A DNA stretch of 64,000 bases. It comes from Cerrena zonata (taxonomy: Eukaryota > Basidiomycota > Agaricomycetes > Polyporales > Cerrenaceae). Each line of letters starts with the position of its first letter. The first letter of the stretch is position 1. The translations under genes were made by a program, and so were the position numbers. The notes below the pieces were generated by a model. The model made no database searches and was not told the DNA's origin. It worked only from the letters and a program-made list of their open reading frames with translations. The DNA lies in assembly GCA_038087015.1 (NCBI GenBank), contig JASBNA010000004.1, positions 744,001-808,000 of the forward strand. Direction: 5' to 3'. Below are positions 21,348 through 35,290 of the stretch, in pieces.

Positions 21348-23846
21348 TTAGTGACCTAAGGATCCAACAGCATGACCATGATACCCTCCTCCGTATCCTC
21401 CTCTAGCATACTCATACCCATATCCACTTCGTCCCTCGTACGCATTCCCTCTCGATCCAGGTGGGGGAAGGTTAGTCAACGAACTACTCGGTGGGAGCGT
21501 CGGCGGGAACGTGTCGTCTTTATACCTCATCGAAGAGGAAGGTCCATCGCGTTCTCGAGAGTCAGTGTGACCTTGACTGGAGCTCGGACTAGGGTACCCC
21601 GTTGAGTATCCATTCCCTTGGGATTGAGAGTTCTTTGGTGAATAAGAGGTAGGGGAAGCGTACTCGGGAGAGAGATAGGCAGAACCAATCGCCACCTGTA
21701 CGGGTGGGAGCCTATTCGAATTGCTCGCGGCAGAAGAAGACGATTGCTGTTGTTGTTGAGAATGAGAGTAGTGTCGGTAATACTCCGCAGTAGATGACTA
21801 AAGAAAGCGTACACCAAAAATAAGATTGAGATCAATGTCACGACCAGAACATCGTCACCCGAGGCAGGGGTCTCAACGATAGAGTGGGATACTGACCGAT
21901 TGGTGCGAGGGTCTCCTCTGCATTTCCATTTGTCTACTCCTCTGTCGATCATGCTCCAACAACCCCTTCAAAAACCTGGCATGATGTGCCGCACCCGTCA
22001 TCACTGAGTTCAACGTCGATATCCTCTCATACGCTTCCGCTACCCTCCCTATATGCGTGTAAATTTCGTCTGTCGCACCTTCGTGTAGTTGAGACATCGT
22101 GTTAGGGCTCCGAAGGAGCTTGAGTAGGAAGACGGCAGCGTATGCAGTCATGACGGTGATGGATTCTTGTGCATGGCGGAGCATACTGGCCTCGGCAAAT
22201 TCTTCGACAACGATTTGGAGGATCTCGATAGCAGAGGTGTAGCAAGCACTGAGAGCTTGTAGGTTGAGATCGCGGATCGGGAGCGTGGTGGACATGGCGT
22301 TCTGGAAGCCGAAGCTGTTGAGGAAGAGTCGAACGTGAAGACGGAAGATGTTGAGGAAGGCCATATGGAATTTGTCTCCACCTGCACGTCGAATTTCATG
22401 GTGCCAAGTGTCCAACCACTGAGTGAGTCGGCCATTGCATGTTCGCAAGAGGTCGTCGAGATTATGGGAGGAGGGATCCTCCTTGTGGCGAGTGAATACT
22501 TCGGTAGTGTCGGCAGCAATCCGTTGGAGTTGGGTAAATGCGCCTATGATGATGTCTTCAGGGCGAACGGGCATGGGGACATCAGAATGCCATGTTGCAG
22601 CGTGCCGAACAAAGTCGTCTTCGGGAAGCATCCAAAGTCGGCCAGTTTGGACACTCAAGCTCCGATCATGGACAAATAAAACGAGGTACGTCCTTTCCCT
22701 GTTCCGTCGCTCCAACAGCTGAAACTCGCTCTCTTCCGATGATCGTCGGCGCACATAGGTGTTGAGACCCATCTCGACTGCCATACGGGAGGCATAGCCA
22801 ATATATCTCCAAGTACGCTCATCCTCGGGCTCTTTCCAATACGTCATGCAGGCAAACGCCTGTACGACCTCGACACTCTTCCAGCCTTCTTCGAAGGCAC
22901 GTGTTGCAAATGCGTTTGCGATCTTTTGTGCTTGGAGGTAGTACTCGGGTTTGAAGAACTTGCAGCAGGCCATGATGAGGACGGAGAATAGGAAGCGGCA
23001 GCGGTTCCGAACATAGTGAACTGTATGAAGCTTTGGATCGAAGAGATTAATGAAAGGGTTGAGACGGAGGAAGAGAAGCTGGAAGAGGGTGCTCGCTTGG
23101 TTCTCATCGAGGATGATGCCCGCTTCGATCGGGTCCTTTATGTCCGAGGCAGCTGTGACTGAGGGGGAGGAAGCGAGGAGAGCGGCGGGGGAGGGGAGGG
23201 AAGGGGAAGACTTGAGCTCGTCCTTGGGACGAAGGGAAGAGATTGGGGGCTCTGGGTTTAAAATAGTCCTAAAGAAGGAAGAGGTTCGTTGACCCTCTTT
23301 GCGAATAAGATTTGCAGGGTACATGGGATCGCCGTCTGATTTCCTGTCGTCAATGTCAGAGTCGATGAGCATGCGCGAGCTGGAGGAGGGCTGGGCAGAT
23401 TCAGAGTGAGGCAAGGCGAGCGAATCATGGTCGGGAGGTATTTTGAGCGGAGGAAGGTCGAGATCAGAATGAGCAGAGAAGCGCTGTGATTGGGGCAGGG
23501 GACCATCTTGAAAAGCGGAGGAAGATTCAGGTGGACAGGGCTGTCCGACCTTTGCCTTTGCATCGCTGAGACCCTTTTCCAAATGACGGAGAACCCTGGA
23601 GGCTTCTGAGAGTTTGGAGCCAGGCTTGCGACCCCTGCGATGTTTTTCAAAGATACACTCGGCGCCAGAGCGTTTGCAGCGTTGGCAGGGCTTGACACCC
23701 TCCTCGCCGCCGACACACTTCATCTTTGCTTGTCTGCATACGGTGCAGGCGCGAGCACCGCGGACGACGGGGGGTTTTGGCTTGGGGTGGTCGAGGACAT
23801 TTGTTGGGAGAGGAGGGGGAGGGAGGGGCTGGTGGTCAGAGAACAT
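21348..23846 (-). CDS. Zn2Cys6 fungal transcription factor
   Basis: Nuclear DNA-binding regulator of about 800 aa. The first 657-codon frame starts at the ATG at 23846 and carries a Zn2Cys6 binuclear cluster at residues 34-64 (CTVCRQAKMKC, a nine-residue loop, then C-x2-C-x6-C). It is followed by a basic linker (RRGRKPGSK) and a coiled-coil-like segment. A middle-homology domain of the fungal-specific factor type follows, with GLNTYVRRRSSEESEF and YLVLFVHDRSLSVQTGR. One intron (21798-21896, donor GTCAGT) links it in frame to a C-terminal exon rich in Gln, Ser, Pro and Gly-Tyr repeats, probably the activation region. Target genes are unknown. The upstream intergenic region is exceptionally long, which suggests complex control. 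Confidence 0.9.
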
Positions 23847-26800
23847 GACGGTTGGAGGGAAGAAAGATGGGGAGGCGGGGACAAAAGGCGGGGAGAAGAG
23901 GAGGAGGCGAGGGAAGAGAGAGATCTATCGCAAGAGCGTCTCGGGATGTCAATCCTCACTTTGGACACCGGCCACCGGAGTTTTTGAGCGATGTTCTCAT
24001 ATAGGGTGGGCCTGGGATAGAGGACTGCCTGATATGCTCGCTGGGGGTGCCAGCACTGTGATAGCCTCTGGAGTGGGAGGTCTACCAGCTGCAGTGAGTG
24101 CTTTCCACCAACGGCATGTTCTCTTTCGGATATAACGCGAGACGCTCCCTCGGTCCGTCCCCGGTCAATTTCCTCGCCCTCCGTCTCATTGGCTCCCGGT
24201 CTGCTCTCGGCTAAACACGCCTCTGCCAGCTCAGGCCCCATCCCCGTCCTCTCTCCCCTTCCCACTCTACGTATACTGCCTCCGACCCCTGCCCTCCGGT
24301 CCACCCTCCGTCCATCTCTCTCTCTCTACGGACCCGAGCATCCAGCCGTCGCCCCCATGCACATCCTTCATTATCCCCCCGCGGCTAATCCACTAACCCT
24401 CTCCTGATTCCTCGACCCGTCCCCCCTCCTGTTCTTTTTCGTTTTAGCGCACCCGTCCCGTTCGCATCTTTCTTCCTCAACCTTGTTCGTATCTCTTCAC
24501 ATCGCCCATGTAGCTACATCCTCCAATCCAATACATTCCCTCGACCCGTACGCACGCTTCAGCCGCTCATATCCTTCTTCTTCCCATCTTGGCAACAACA
24601 GCAGCTAATCCATACACGGCCTCAACCTCGACTCTCTGCACCCAGACACATTACACCATCCCATTCATACCGGCCTCATTTGAGATCACAAGGCTCGCGG
24701 TCTTCAAGTGATATCTCATTTCACATTCTTAACCTCCTTTCTCCCGCACATTTCTCGTGCCGCCGGGATCTTGAATAATCCATAGATACTTCCCGTAGCG
24801 CATGCATCCAATGAAATCCCAATATGCTTTCTCTCATTTCCTCACTTCCTTTCCGGGCACACCTTGTGGTGTCCCTCGCACCCATTGCACCCGTCTCCTT
24901 TGCATGCCCAGCTCTCGTCATTCATTCCCTCGACTGCTTGTCCAAGATGCACCATCACGCAACCGTTCCGTCCAGCAACCACAATACCTCCTGACCACGC
25001 CCAGTCCCACCCTGTCAGCCCATCCTACGCCTCCGAATCCTCTCTCAGAGCCTCAATCCTCACTATTCCCCTTATTCTTGATGGTGGCGGCAGCCCTCAA
25101 ATCACCCTCTCATCTGCCACTCATCAACCAATCACCCGTTGCTTGCCCAGGGGCAGCCTTTTCCTTTTCAAGCACACTCTCTGCTTACAATTTCAAATTT
25201 GCCTTTCTTACCCCGCGTCCGGCTCAGTTCTCTGCCGGCCCTAGCTTTTTGGTTGCCGGCCCTAATTATCAATATCATTCTTGGACCCTACCTGCCAATT
25301 CCAATAGCCGACCGTTCGGCTGTGTGTCAGGCTCGGTCATAGGGTTGCGTCATCCTAAGCAACTCCCGCTCGACTTGTCAAACAAACTACCAAAGCGTGT
25401 TTTCTAGCTTATGAATCCTGTTTCTCTATTTGGGTTGGTGAGGAACATTTCACAATCGAACACAGCATACCACGGACACCCACTGAACACTTGGCAATCG
25501 AAAGTTTGTTCGCGATGCACGCCCGCGGGTTTGGGATTTTCATTCCTCGAGATCAAGAAGCGGTATTCACCTAAAGCGCGTCCGCCCCCCAGCGTAGCCA
25601 CTAGCGTTGACACCGTCAGGGCTATCATCGAAGCCGTGAAGACGGGTCAAGACCTTATCAAAGCGTCCGCGCCAACCTCGACTTTTTGAGTTCTAATATC
25701 TTTGGTTCTAGGTCCTCGAACCTCGGCTCTTGACTCTCGACTCTTGCTTCTGCGGCACCAAACTACCACATTCAACGCTCTGAAACGCTGACATTGAACA
25801 CATAATTGTTGTTCTCTCCGTGCCGAAGGGGGGACCTGTATACAATTAATCTTGTCCTTTTGTCTTTAACGTTAACACTAGAAAGCGTTCAGAACCTTCC
25901 TACTCCCTCTTTCGTCCGCACAAATCAGGGCTTTCCCAAGTTCCAGGCTCAACGGAGTCAAAAAAACATACTCAGTTGCCCTCTAAACTAACTTGAACCT
26001 GGTGATCGGACCTCTCTCGTCTCCAACGCGGCAAGTATGTTTTTTCCACCCTTTCACCCCTGGCACTCACACCCACAAATCTACGCCTGAAAACATAGAC
26101 ATATGGATATAAGTTACTGTAATACAATTTCTACCATACAGATCCAGAAGCCAGAAGCCACCACATATTTCCCATCCGGACACTCGGTCTCTCTCGCTTC
26201 CGCTCCGGTGACCGGGACGGGAAAAACCCCCAATTGAGTTTTCTCAAGTTCAAGATCCATCTTGGAAAAAATGCGGTTATTATTATCTCTTATTACATTG
26301 ATGAGCGGTTGGTTGTGCTTTTTGGAAATCTACGGGTTGTTGTGAACCAATGGGCAGCCTAGGCTTGGTCCAATGACGAACGCCATTGACTCGGAAAACG
26401 TGTTTGTTTCTGATCGACGAATTGCAACTCTCCTTGTTGGCATAAGACAGGCTGCGTCGCGGTAACATACGGACAGCAACGATCAACCAACGAACCGAAT
26501 GCAAAAACAACCCCGGGTGCTGTTCGTTACTCGGTTTACTGTAACTTGAGCCTGGATGATCATGATGATTCATGGACGTCGACGGAGGTTACGGTCAATA
26601 TAGGCAAACCCCCACACGATCACGGTATTCTTCGGTCACTTCGGTATCCGGATAGGTTGGTGAGAAAAGTGAGCAGGACAACCAGGTACCATGCGTTTTG
26701 TGGGAGGGGTGTGTATGTCGTAAATACATATGTCATAGAAGTCCTTCCGTCATAGGCTGCTGGTCGTGGTCGAGCCGGATTGGGGTATGTCACTTTTGTC

Positions 26801-27254
26801 GGTGGTTTTAGTTTTACTATTTGTGGGGCTTGACTGCGGTAGGTGGACTTCGCACCCGAGCATGAGGCTACGATTTATTGTCAGCTGGACTTGGGAGAAC
26901 ACCTTCTAGCTCAACTCTCCCCTGCTTCTCCTGCTTCTCAATTATACACTTCCCCTTCTTCTCCATAGACAGCTCACTAAAATGATAAAATTTAAATCTT
27001 GAGAGCGCAAGTTAGTATAATACCATCCGGATCGACCGCCGCCTTCGTATCGGTCGAATTTGTATAATGGGGAGCTGTATTACATATTACATACACAGAG
27101 GATGATCGGCGACGCAGATGCCATATGCATCAAACCGTGGACCGTGTTTTGATGATCAAGCCTTTCTGTCATGCTTGGGGACGTAAGAATATTGGGAAAT
27201 AGTGGGACCCGGTTTCTAGATGATGCCCGTGTTCGGTTACGTGTCTTCGACGCA

Positions 27255-27297
27255 TCACCACTCCTACCACTACCACTACCACCACCATCACCACTAG
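27255..27297. repeat. ACC/ACT trinucleotide repeat
   Basis: Imperfect CCA/CTA triplets; on the minus strand they encode a Gly/Ser run in a doubtful 147-codon frame. Confidence 0.75.
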
Positions 27298-30200
27298 CTG
27301 AGGATAGGAATCGGGGCTTCTCATTGGGTCTTACTACATGATCAGCAGACTCGGAAGGTCTAGCATTGGCAGTTGGGTCTAGAGCGTTGGCGAGAAGCCA
27401 GAGTACGCTTTCGATCATTGGTGTCCATGGTGGCGGCCCATAGCTTCGAAACCTGACAGACCTAACGTTAACTTCAAGTTTTTTTCCAATTTCACAAGCT
27501 AGGTATTCCGAATTGTGTTCCACAGATCCCTGGGTTGTTGTTCAAGTCTTTTGCCCATATTTCTGATCTCGCTAAAATCTCGCCCCTCTCTCTCCTTCAC
27601 GATCGTTGGCACCCATGGTACTTGATATACAAATTCTTAAATTTTATTTCGAATGTGCAACGTATTCAGTTTTTTCTCTTGTTATCCGTCGAGGTATTGC
27701 GTGCTGCTGCTGCTATTAATGACTGGGACTGTTCACTGGCAGCTCCATCCTCCCATTCAGTTCCCTTCTCAGCGCTCCATCCCTTCCACTGCTGTGAATC
27801 CTTTCTTCTAAATTCCATTTTTAATCTAGGCACTCGACGCACCGAAACCTCCGTTCCGTCCTCCGGTCGCTGCGGTGATATGATTATGATTTTCATATTT
27901 AATGTGATAACACTACCACAGGCGGCAGTAGAGATTTGTGAGATTGTGACATGGACCTTTCTACATATTGCAATTGCAATTGCAGTTGTTCGCAAATCAT
28001 GACTGACTGACTTGCACGGCGTTCACATGTTCAATGATGCTGCTCAGCAACGAACCTTCTCAACTTCCTCAAACTCCAATACGAAGGCGGGGCTTCATCC
28101 TGTCAGCCTGCCGCAGAGACCAGCACTAGACAATTCTATAATATAACGGATTATGCAATCAAGGTGAGTTCTGTTTTCTGATCTCGCCTAGTAGACAGGT
28201 CGACGCTCCCGCTCCTTTCAAATACTCTAATTACTTACCCTATCCTCCATTCCCATTCCCATTTTCTCATTCAGATCGATTTTACTACATATTCATATAT
28301 CCCATACCCTATACTGCGGCCCTAAGATCCAAGGGTGCCATCTGGTGCATGAAGCCCATGAGGCCTTCCGTAGGCTTGACAACCATCCCCCTCCGTCCCT
28401 TTGTTCATTCAAACAAAGGTTCTTCGTCTCCCTCCATCTCATCTCCCGCTCCCCTTCTTCAATTAGGGATAGGGATCCCATTCAACATCCCCGTGTCACG
28501 AGTGCCCTCCTATTGGTTTTTCGTGTTTCCCGGATTGCAAAACCAACAGAGATCGATCCCAACTGTTGCTTTTTATTTCTTTTTTTCATTTTATTTTCCA
28601 AAAGTTGGACCTTATTCGTCACGCAGTGCACCCCCTCCCCTCACCTCAGGCTCTAAATCCAACACCGCGCAATTTGTTGTCCGAAATTCACCGGAGGATA
28701 TGCTAATGCATCTTGGATCATGCGGTATAGGTATATGATCTTAAGATGATTGAATCGTATGATAACCCATTGCAAGGTGGGTTCCTAGGCCCGAGCCCTG
28801 TATTTTTCCAATCACTCTTTTTGTTCCTCTTCGACTTGACCCCTTCTGGATCTCATCTCTCCTCCAAAGTCCGCGAGTCCGGCATGATGTCTTTGAAATA
28901 TATACGAACTCCTTCGGACTCGGTGGTATTTTTCTGCTTATTTTCCCAAGAATATGCACTAGACCGATCGATGGTTGTTGATCCTTTTCATTGAAGGGTA
29001 TATAAAGATTTCACCGCTAGATCAGGGTGAGTTGTCATTTCCTGAAACCGAGTCCGGCAGGATAAATGACCAATTGCGTAACTTAGCCTATCAAGGATTA
29101 TTTATCCTCCTGCCGCCGCTCGCTCTCATTCTTGGAGCGACGCGGATGTCTAATCATTGCCCAACTCGGGGTACGGAGCGACTCATACGCGGTAACCAGT
29201 GTACAGCGAGGACGGAGTGGGAGGCACAGATCAAGACGTCAATCAAACCGAGGGACAACAATCGAATTTTGTAGGTCAGTGAATACTGTAATCGCTCAAA
29301 AGGTAACTTGATAATTAACCGTCTTCAGGGTTATCCCATCCTCCGGGAGATGGATTGGTCAACGTGTGTGAAGTCCCGTGTGGGATTACTGTATGTAATT
29401 CAAATGAAACCATTGGTCTTGGCTCGCTGGCAAATGCGATCAATAGGGATATATCATAGGGTAAGTAAGCTGAGAGTTGCGAATGGGGTTATCTAGATTA
29501 TAGTCCGGTAAGTAAACTGACAGGCTTCTTCTTATTGAAAGCAGGAATTCTCTACTATGGGATATGAACCCTCGATGTTGGTACCATTGTTTCCTATTTT
29601 TATAGGGTGAGGGAATCGTAGACGCAACGGCGGAGCTCGGGCATGAGTTGAAGGGCTTCTGGAGTAGATGAATGGTGCGATATCAGTGAGTGTTCTTCTT
29701 CAAGGGCACAACCTTTGTTGTTCCGTTAACGAGAGTTCTCATTGTTCCTGAAGGGTTTACTGACAGAAAGTACGGTGAGACCTCTAGCGTCTTCGTGTGG
29801 CAGCTCGGGGATCTTCCTCTCCAGCCGTCCTGTGTCATTTGTCAATGATAAACACCCAAAGCGCAGATAGTAGCTCGACCCCGATGATCATCTTTCTGCA
29901 GCAGATCGTCTCATATGACGATCACATCCCTTGAGAACGCGAAGGACAAGAGTATTCGGTTGCATCGTACTTTTCAGTCTGATGTACACCAGACTGGTCG
30001 AGTCGGGACTAGGAGTAGTAGTAGGTGTTATGCTGTTACCTTCCTCAGATTGGCATTCAAATAATTGACCGGTTCTGTATTATCGAGACAGGGATGCAGG
30101 TCCCCGTCACGCATCATATCTACTGGTGAGCCCACCGAATGACACCTTAGTGCTTCTATTCAATACGTTGTGTAGGGTTTACTGTCACTAATGGGCACGG

Positions 30201-31368
30201 CGCACCTCGGAAGGTATTTCTGACATCTACTGCGGTCAGTTCGAAGAAAACATGGGTCAAGTATGGTTTAGTTCTGTATCTAACCAACTTTGTCCTAGAC
30301 CACTTCACTTTGAGCGAGTCGATCGCATTACGAGGAGAGACTTCCTCACAAATAGTATTAAAAATAGCCCTCAACCCTCATTGTCGACATGCTGTCTAAT
30401 CCATCGGCACTTGTGCGACCGAAGATGTATTTGGCTCTCAAATCAGGATCCGAGCAGGGTAAAGATGTCAGTGGGTGATTCCTATCCTTCTCTTCTAATA
30501 CTACACCGACAATATCGACTCACGTTCATCATTCTCTGAATTTGAACCTAGAATTCGCTCTGGGCTCACGTAAAGCCTTGTGATTGGCTCCGAGTAATGC
30601 GAGCTTGTTGAGTTGCAAGCCTAACCCAAAAACCTAACCATAGACCGTTCTCGATGACGTTGCATCTCGGTAGGAGAAGAATGGGCACTGATCGACGATC
30701 AAGCCAGACTTCAACTCTTCTACGCCCTAGACTTGCGAAATCGGAACTCCAACCCTTAGCGATGCGAACTACAACTAGCCGGTTAGGGCCAGTGTGTTTT
30801 CTAATATTTCTGTCACCCTGTGAGGTCAAAGGTATGCGAGGGTGCGGACATGACCACTTTGTAGAGCTCCGAACTAGTTCTTGCCGGTGATGAATACCTC
30901 GCAGTGGTCATAGATCCCATCTTGTCGCTTTTCGAGGCCCTCGATGTCGAGTAACTACTATCGATTCAACTTACTCCCTCAGGTTGTCATGACTCTGCTA
31001 ACCAATCGAAAGAGTGACAAAACGTAGCTCAAGTTATGAAACTTCAACTATCCAAACCTCGACTCTTCAGCTTCGAGGTGTTCGACTGCCATCAACGACT
31101 CTAGCAGCTTCACCAATGACGTGACCCGTATTACGAAATTCAAATTCCGTTGGCTTGCACGGCGCCCGTGCCGCCCTCTTGCCTCTCCAAATAAAATCTC
31201 CCTCCAACCTTTCTCTCATTCAAAGAGTGGTGTCTCCCGAAAAGTCGGAGTCTCTGTAATGAGTATGTCTTTGTAAACCTCGATTTATAACCCAAGAGTT
31301 GTACAATCGGGAATTAGTTCGACGTTCATATGATTGTGGACTCATATTGAAACTGGACTCCAGGACAG

Positions 31369-31375
31369 TATAAAG
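31369..31375 (+). promoter_or_regulatory. TATA box of the NmrA-like gene
   Basis: TATAAAG, 73 bp upstream of the ATG at 31442. Confidence 0.5.
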
Positions 31376-31441
31376 AGGTCGTTGGTATCCGCACAATGCA
31401 CACCACCCTCGCATTGCAACGACGAAGCAAATCTTTTCACA

Positions 31442-32823
31442 ATGTCTGAACCTCGCACGCCTATTTTCATTACTGGTGCTACAGGTACGAACATTATCAT
31501 TACACCATGGAATGGTTATAAACATACTCACGATGAATGTAGGGTACATTGGAGGCACAGTCCTACATCGTTTATTGCAGCATCCTAGTGCAAAGACCTT
31601 CGATATCTCAGCCTTGGTCCGCTCACAAGAGAAGGCTAAGAAGCTCGAGGCATTTGGTGTCAAGGCTGTCGTTGGATCTCTAGACGACTATGATTTAGTT
31701 GAAGAGCTCACTTCACAAGCGCATGTGATATTTGACACTGTTCGTAATTCACGAATTGATTCTCATTGGTCACATAACTTGACTTTCTGCAATAGGCTGA
31801 TGCGGATAATCACGAGGCCGTTCGAGCGATGCTTCGTGGAACGAGGAAAAGGCATGCTACAACAGGTCAACAGCCTATCTATATCCATACAGTATGTTTT
31901 CAGATAATCAATTTGACCTTTTACTCAAGAAAACGTGGTGAAGTCCGGTACAGGTGTGCTTACTGATGATGCGCGTGGAAACAGCACGATGGAAACTATT
32001 TACGATGATCTGAACCTGGAACAGATTGAATCCATTCCGGATTCTGCAATTCATAGACAGATTGATCTCGAAGTCATCGCTGCTGACAAGGCTGGTAAGC
32101 AGCATCTCTATTTCTCTATGTCTGTTTTCAATGCGCTCAAACCTTACAGGCTATGTCAAGTCGTATATCATTCTCCCTAGCACTATCTACGGACTCGCCA
32201 ATAACCCTCTGGTGGAAGCTGGAATTCAAAATCCCAAATCAATTCAGATCCCAACAGTGATAAAGACTTCGTTGGAGAGGAAACATGCGGGCATGGTGGG
32301 GAAGGGGATCGCTCTCTGGCCTAATGTATCTAATGACGACGGTCTGTTCTTTCGTTTATGCTCCCTGAAAGGTTTCATCTTAACATGTTCATATCTGCAG
32401 TTGCTGATCTCTACATTGTGCTATACGACGCAATCATCGCAAATCCCGATACCGGCCACGGCCGTGCAGGCTATTACTTCGGCGAGAACGGGGAACACAG
32501 TTGGTACAGCATTTCGCGCGCAATTGGGGAAGCATTTGTAGAGTTGGGAATCAGCACCGAACCTGAACCTACTACTTTTACTGATGACGAACTTATCAAA
32601 TATTTCGGCTCTCTGGTATGTCACGTTTTCATATTTCTGTATCCGATTGGTTGTAACCCTCGTTTCGTATTTGTAGTGGATGGCGAACTTCTTTGGGTCC
32701 AACTCTCGTTGCAGGGCCAACCGCGCAAGGTCGATTGGCTGGAAGCCAAAACATACTACTCAGGATATGTTGGCTAGTATCAAGCGTGAGGTTGAGCTTA
32801 TTTACAAACAGCCCCCCCAATAG
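31442..32823 (+). CDS. NmrA/epimerase-like NAD(P)-binding protein
   Basis: Atypical short-chain dehydrogenase of 346 aa in seven exons (introns 31485-31542, 31740-31795, 31892-31943, 32095-32149, 32342-32400, 32616-32676; phases close). The N-terminus reads FITGATGYIGGTVL, the nucleotide-binding TGATGxIG motif formed across the first intron. SALVRSQEKAKKL with VVGSLDD follows as the cofactor-selecting strand and next loop. Later blocks are YVKSYIILPSTIYG and YYFGENGEHSWYSISRAIGEA. This fits fungal nucleoside-diphosphate-sugar-epimerase or NmrA-like proteins of unknown function. A canonical YxxxK is not evident (the equivalent region has the HRQIDLEVI and ADKAG segments), so it may be a redox sensor and not an enzyme. 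The second intron uses a GTTCGT donor. Confidence 0.8.
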
Positions 32824-34565
32824 TAAAATGAGTGCTACTTGACGAGGGAGCCGTGTACTTATGTTTCGTGACCGGTCCCCCAGTTGGTATAAATATGTGA
32901 AACTACGTGTTAAACACCCAATTCTCAAATTTAACCGATGCAACACCTTAGCCTGCCCTAAACGGGTGGTTTCCAAATGTGGAATTTTACGATCAAATTA
33001 GGCAAGGCCCTTGGACGGTCATGGTTTGCACGCTGACGACATTGTTGCCTCTGTGCATCGACGCTTCCATTTTGATGGTCATCAGTCCAAACACAGAAGT
33101 CAGACAAATAGCTCAGGTGAGCATTGTTAGATTATTACATCGCTTTGGAATCTGCCAGAAAGCAGTCTCTCAAGCTCTAAAAACGGAACGTGGAAGACTG
33201 TCAGCTTCCGTCTTTGAACTTTCGCACCAGCTTTAAAGCAATAGTATGTAACTCTAGGTTACTCGCGAGAAAAGTCGTGAAAGAGGGAAATAAAGAGTGG
33301 AGTAGAATGTATGGTAGTCAATTCGGGACGAATGCATCCTAGAATCATATCAGAAGCTCGTTTGGGTAGACGATATAGGCGGGTTGAGACTAAGGATATA
33401 TAATGTCAGAGCGTGTTCATAACAAAGGGAAGGCTATTTTGTCCCCTTGGCTTAGTAACATTGGTGGCTGCGCGAGAGGAGAATTATAGTAGAAAGCATC
33501 GCCTGACGTTCAATGAGGTGCACGCATTTGTCTGTTCCTATCAGGTCGATCGTTTCCAGAGAAAGATAGAGAGCCAGCTCAAAAGAGCTAATAGAAATTG
33601 TTAAAGAGGTGTGTACCACATAAGTGTTCGACAATTGCCAATATACTACCTGTTCAATTTGTGGGAAGGTCGAGGCTCACAGACCATGCAACTACTTGAT
33701 GGGGGAAGAGCAAAAAGAGGTTCCAACCTCCATTGGTATCTTGTAAGAAAGCAAGCATCGGGCCAGTACGAAGCCAACAGCGAGGATTGAAGAAATGGGT
33801 GAACTGAGGTGCTTCATTTACTCGCTAACTGATCGACAACGTGAATCGTGTTATCAAAGTCCATTATTTGAGATGGTTAGGTAGTCTTCATGCAGTGCTA
33901 TAACTTGCGTCCTGGGCGGCAAATGGAAGGGTGTCCTGTAGTAGGCAATAGAGCAACCTCATTGAGAGTCTCTATGAAAATGGGTTTGTGCGTTTACGTC
34001 GCGAGGTGCACTGACCAAATACGTAACAAACGGCTATCCTGAATGGACTTTTTGAAGGCTCATTACGTCCGAGATAAGCGTATGGACGCTTATGATGAGT
34101 GAGTCTAATGTGGTCTGATGAAATTAGGCTGGGATTGGACGATAACAATAGCCTTACCTTATTGTGTTACGTTTAACGTTAGTGACATCATCAATTCTAC
34201 TATGGGAATACCCAACGCATAACCTGAGGCACCCCAAAGTGGTGCCTCACACGGTGAAACCGTACCTAGAAATTTAGATTTCATAATGAGTCCCCAACGA
34301 AGATCTCAATAGCAATACGCAGCGTACGATGATTGTACCAAGAACGGAGACGAGAGATAATGAAGACAAAAGGATACATGGCAATACGCACGATCAGAGA
34401 CGGAAGCGAGCTACATTATAAATCTTACACACTCCACGGGAAACACTCCACATATTGTTTTCTCCACATCTTCATCGATCATACATCAACCTTCACTCCC
34501 CTCCCCCTCGATATTCCACAATATTAATTCCACGCTGCTGTGAACAACAGCTTGACATCCAAGCA
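32824..34565. other. Intergenic
   Basis: No coding chain, RNA gene or repeat structure that I can support. Confidence 0.5.
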
Positions 34566-35290
34566 TCAGCGAACGGGTGTCAATCTGAAGAAATGGTTCA
34601 CGGAGCCGGTTAGCAGATCAGTGGTGTCAACAGCTGGAGGTAGAGGGCGTATTTCAACCTTGAAGGATGGAGGTTAGATAGGTAACAATAGGAGCAACTG
34701 AGAGCCTGGCTTACCGCCGACCCTGGTTCTTCCCCTGCAGTCCACCAGCCTTTTTGGCCATCTTCGGTTGTAATTCTATGCAATGAAAGTGACAATAATG
34801 AAGAAAAGAGAAGTCGAGGGGAGGATATTGAATAGGGGATGTGAGCACAATAGACTAGGATGAAACAGTAAAGAACCGGCAATGAGACTCACAGATATGC
34901 ATTCTCACCATTCTCAACAGCCTGCCGTACACGCCATAATGTAGGTAGAGGCGCGTACACAATAGATGCCCCTACACCCCCCTCCACAAGATGTGTCGGG
35001 ATTCCCCTACTTCTCAGGATGAATTTACGCGGTTCGATTTCTTGGAAGTCCCACTGATCAAGTGGGAGGTCAAGGATGAGATAGAGAGAATACGAACGGA
35101 AACATACAGCAAGATCATGGCTATCTTCGGGTAATGTCACCACTCTGACAGGTTTGGAAGTAGGGTGATTGTAAAGGTCCTCGACAACCTGTTTATCTTC
35201 AACGAACTTCCGCGCGATTGATAGATTAGTAGCGCACGAGGTGATGAAATATGCACCGGACTTCAGTTCGCCTGTTGTAGATTGCGGCAT
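34566..35290 (-). CDS. Small beta-trefoil, I66 inhibitor-like protein
   Basis: Four exons join in phase to a protein of about 190 aa starting MPQSTTGELKSGAYFI. Introns start GTATGTTTCC after LPEDSHDLA, GTGAGTCTC after GENAY, and GTAAGCCAG after EPGSA. The start GELKSGAYFI and the repeat-like blocks WDFQEIEP, RKFIL, NAYLITTEDGQKGWW and VEIRPLPP resemble mushroom serine-protease inhibitors of family I66 (cospin-like): an LKSGxY opening, a W-x-[VI] strand, then a WxV/W block. It is longer and more diverged than the likely paralogue at 43331-43949. No signal peptide, so cytoplasmic. A further in-frame ATG at 35377 is possible. The family assignment is tentative. Confidence 0.55.

Larger units (their letters stand above)
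23847..31441. other. 7.6-kb gene-poor region upstream of the regulator
   Basis: I found no supportable gene in this whole stretch. From about 24100 to 25300 the plus strand is pyrimidine-rich, which produces long Ser/Pro/Leu open frames (for example 24802-25407) without domain features. A CCA/CTA-type triplet repeat occurs at 27255-27297 and CCATTC units at 28247-28264. The leftmost part should contain the promoter and 5' UTR of the Zn2Cys6 gene. A long noncoding transcript or a multi-exon orphan gene cannot be excluded. Confidence 0.45.

Noticed and set aside
24802..25407. 201-codon plus-strand open frame
   Set aside because: Composition is dominated by Ser, Pro and Leu from a pyrimidine-rich strand; no domain, no exon partners, and overlapping frames are equally open.
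27080..27523. 147-codon minus-strand frame with Gly/Ser run
   Set aside because: The run comes from a trinucleotide repeat; the rest shows no family features and no splice-linked neighbours.
29529..29590. Possible tRNA B-box-like sequence near GGGATATGAACCCTCG
   Set aside because: No cloverleaf, acceptor stem or A box could be built around it. I found no convincing tRNA or rRNA gene by eye, but I could not scan exhaustively.
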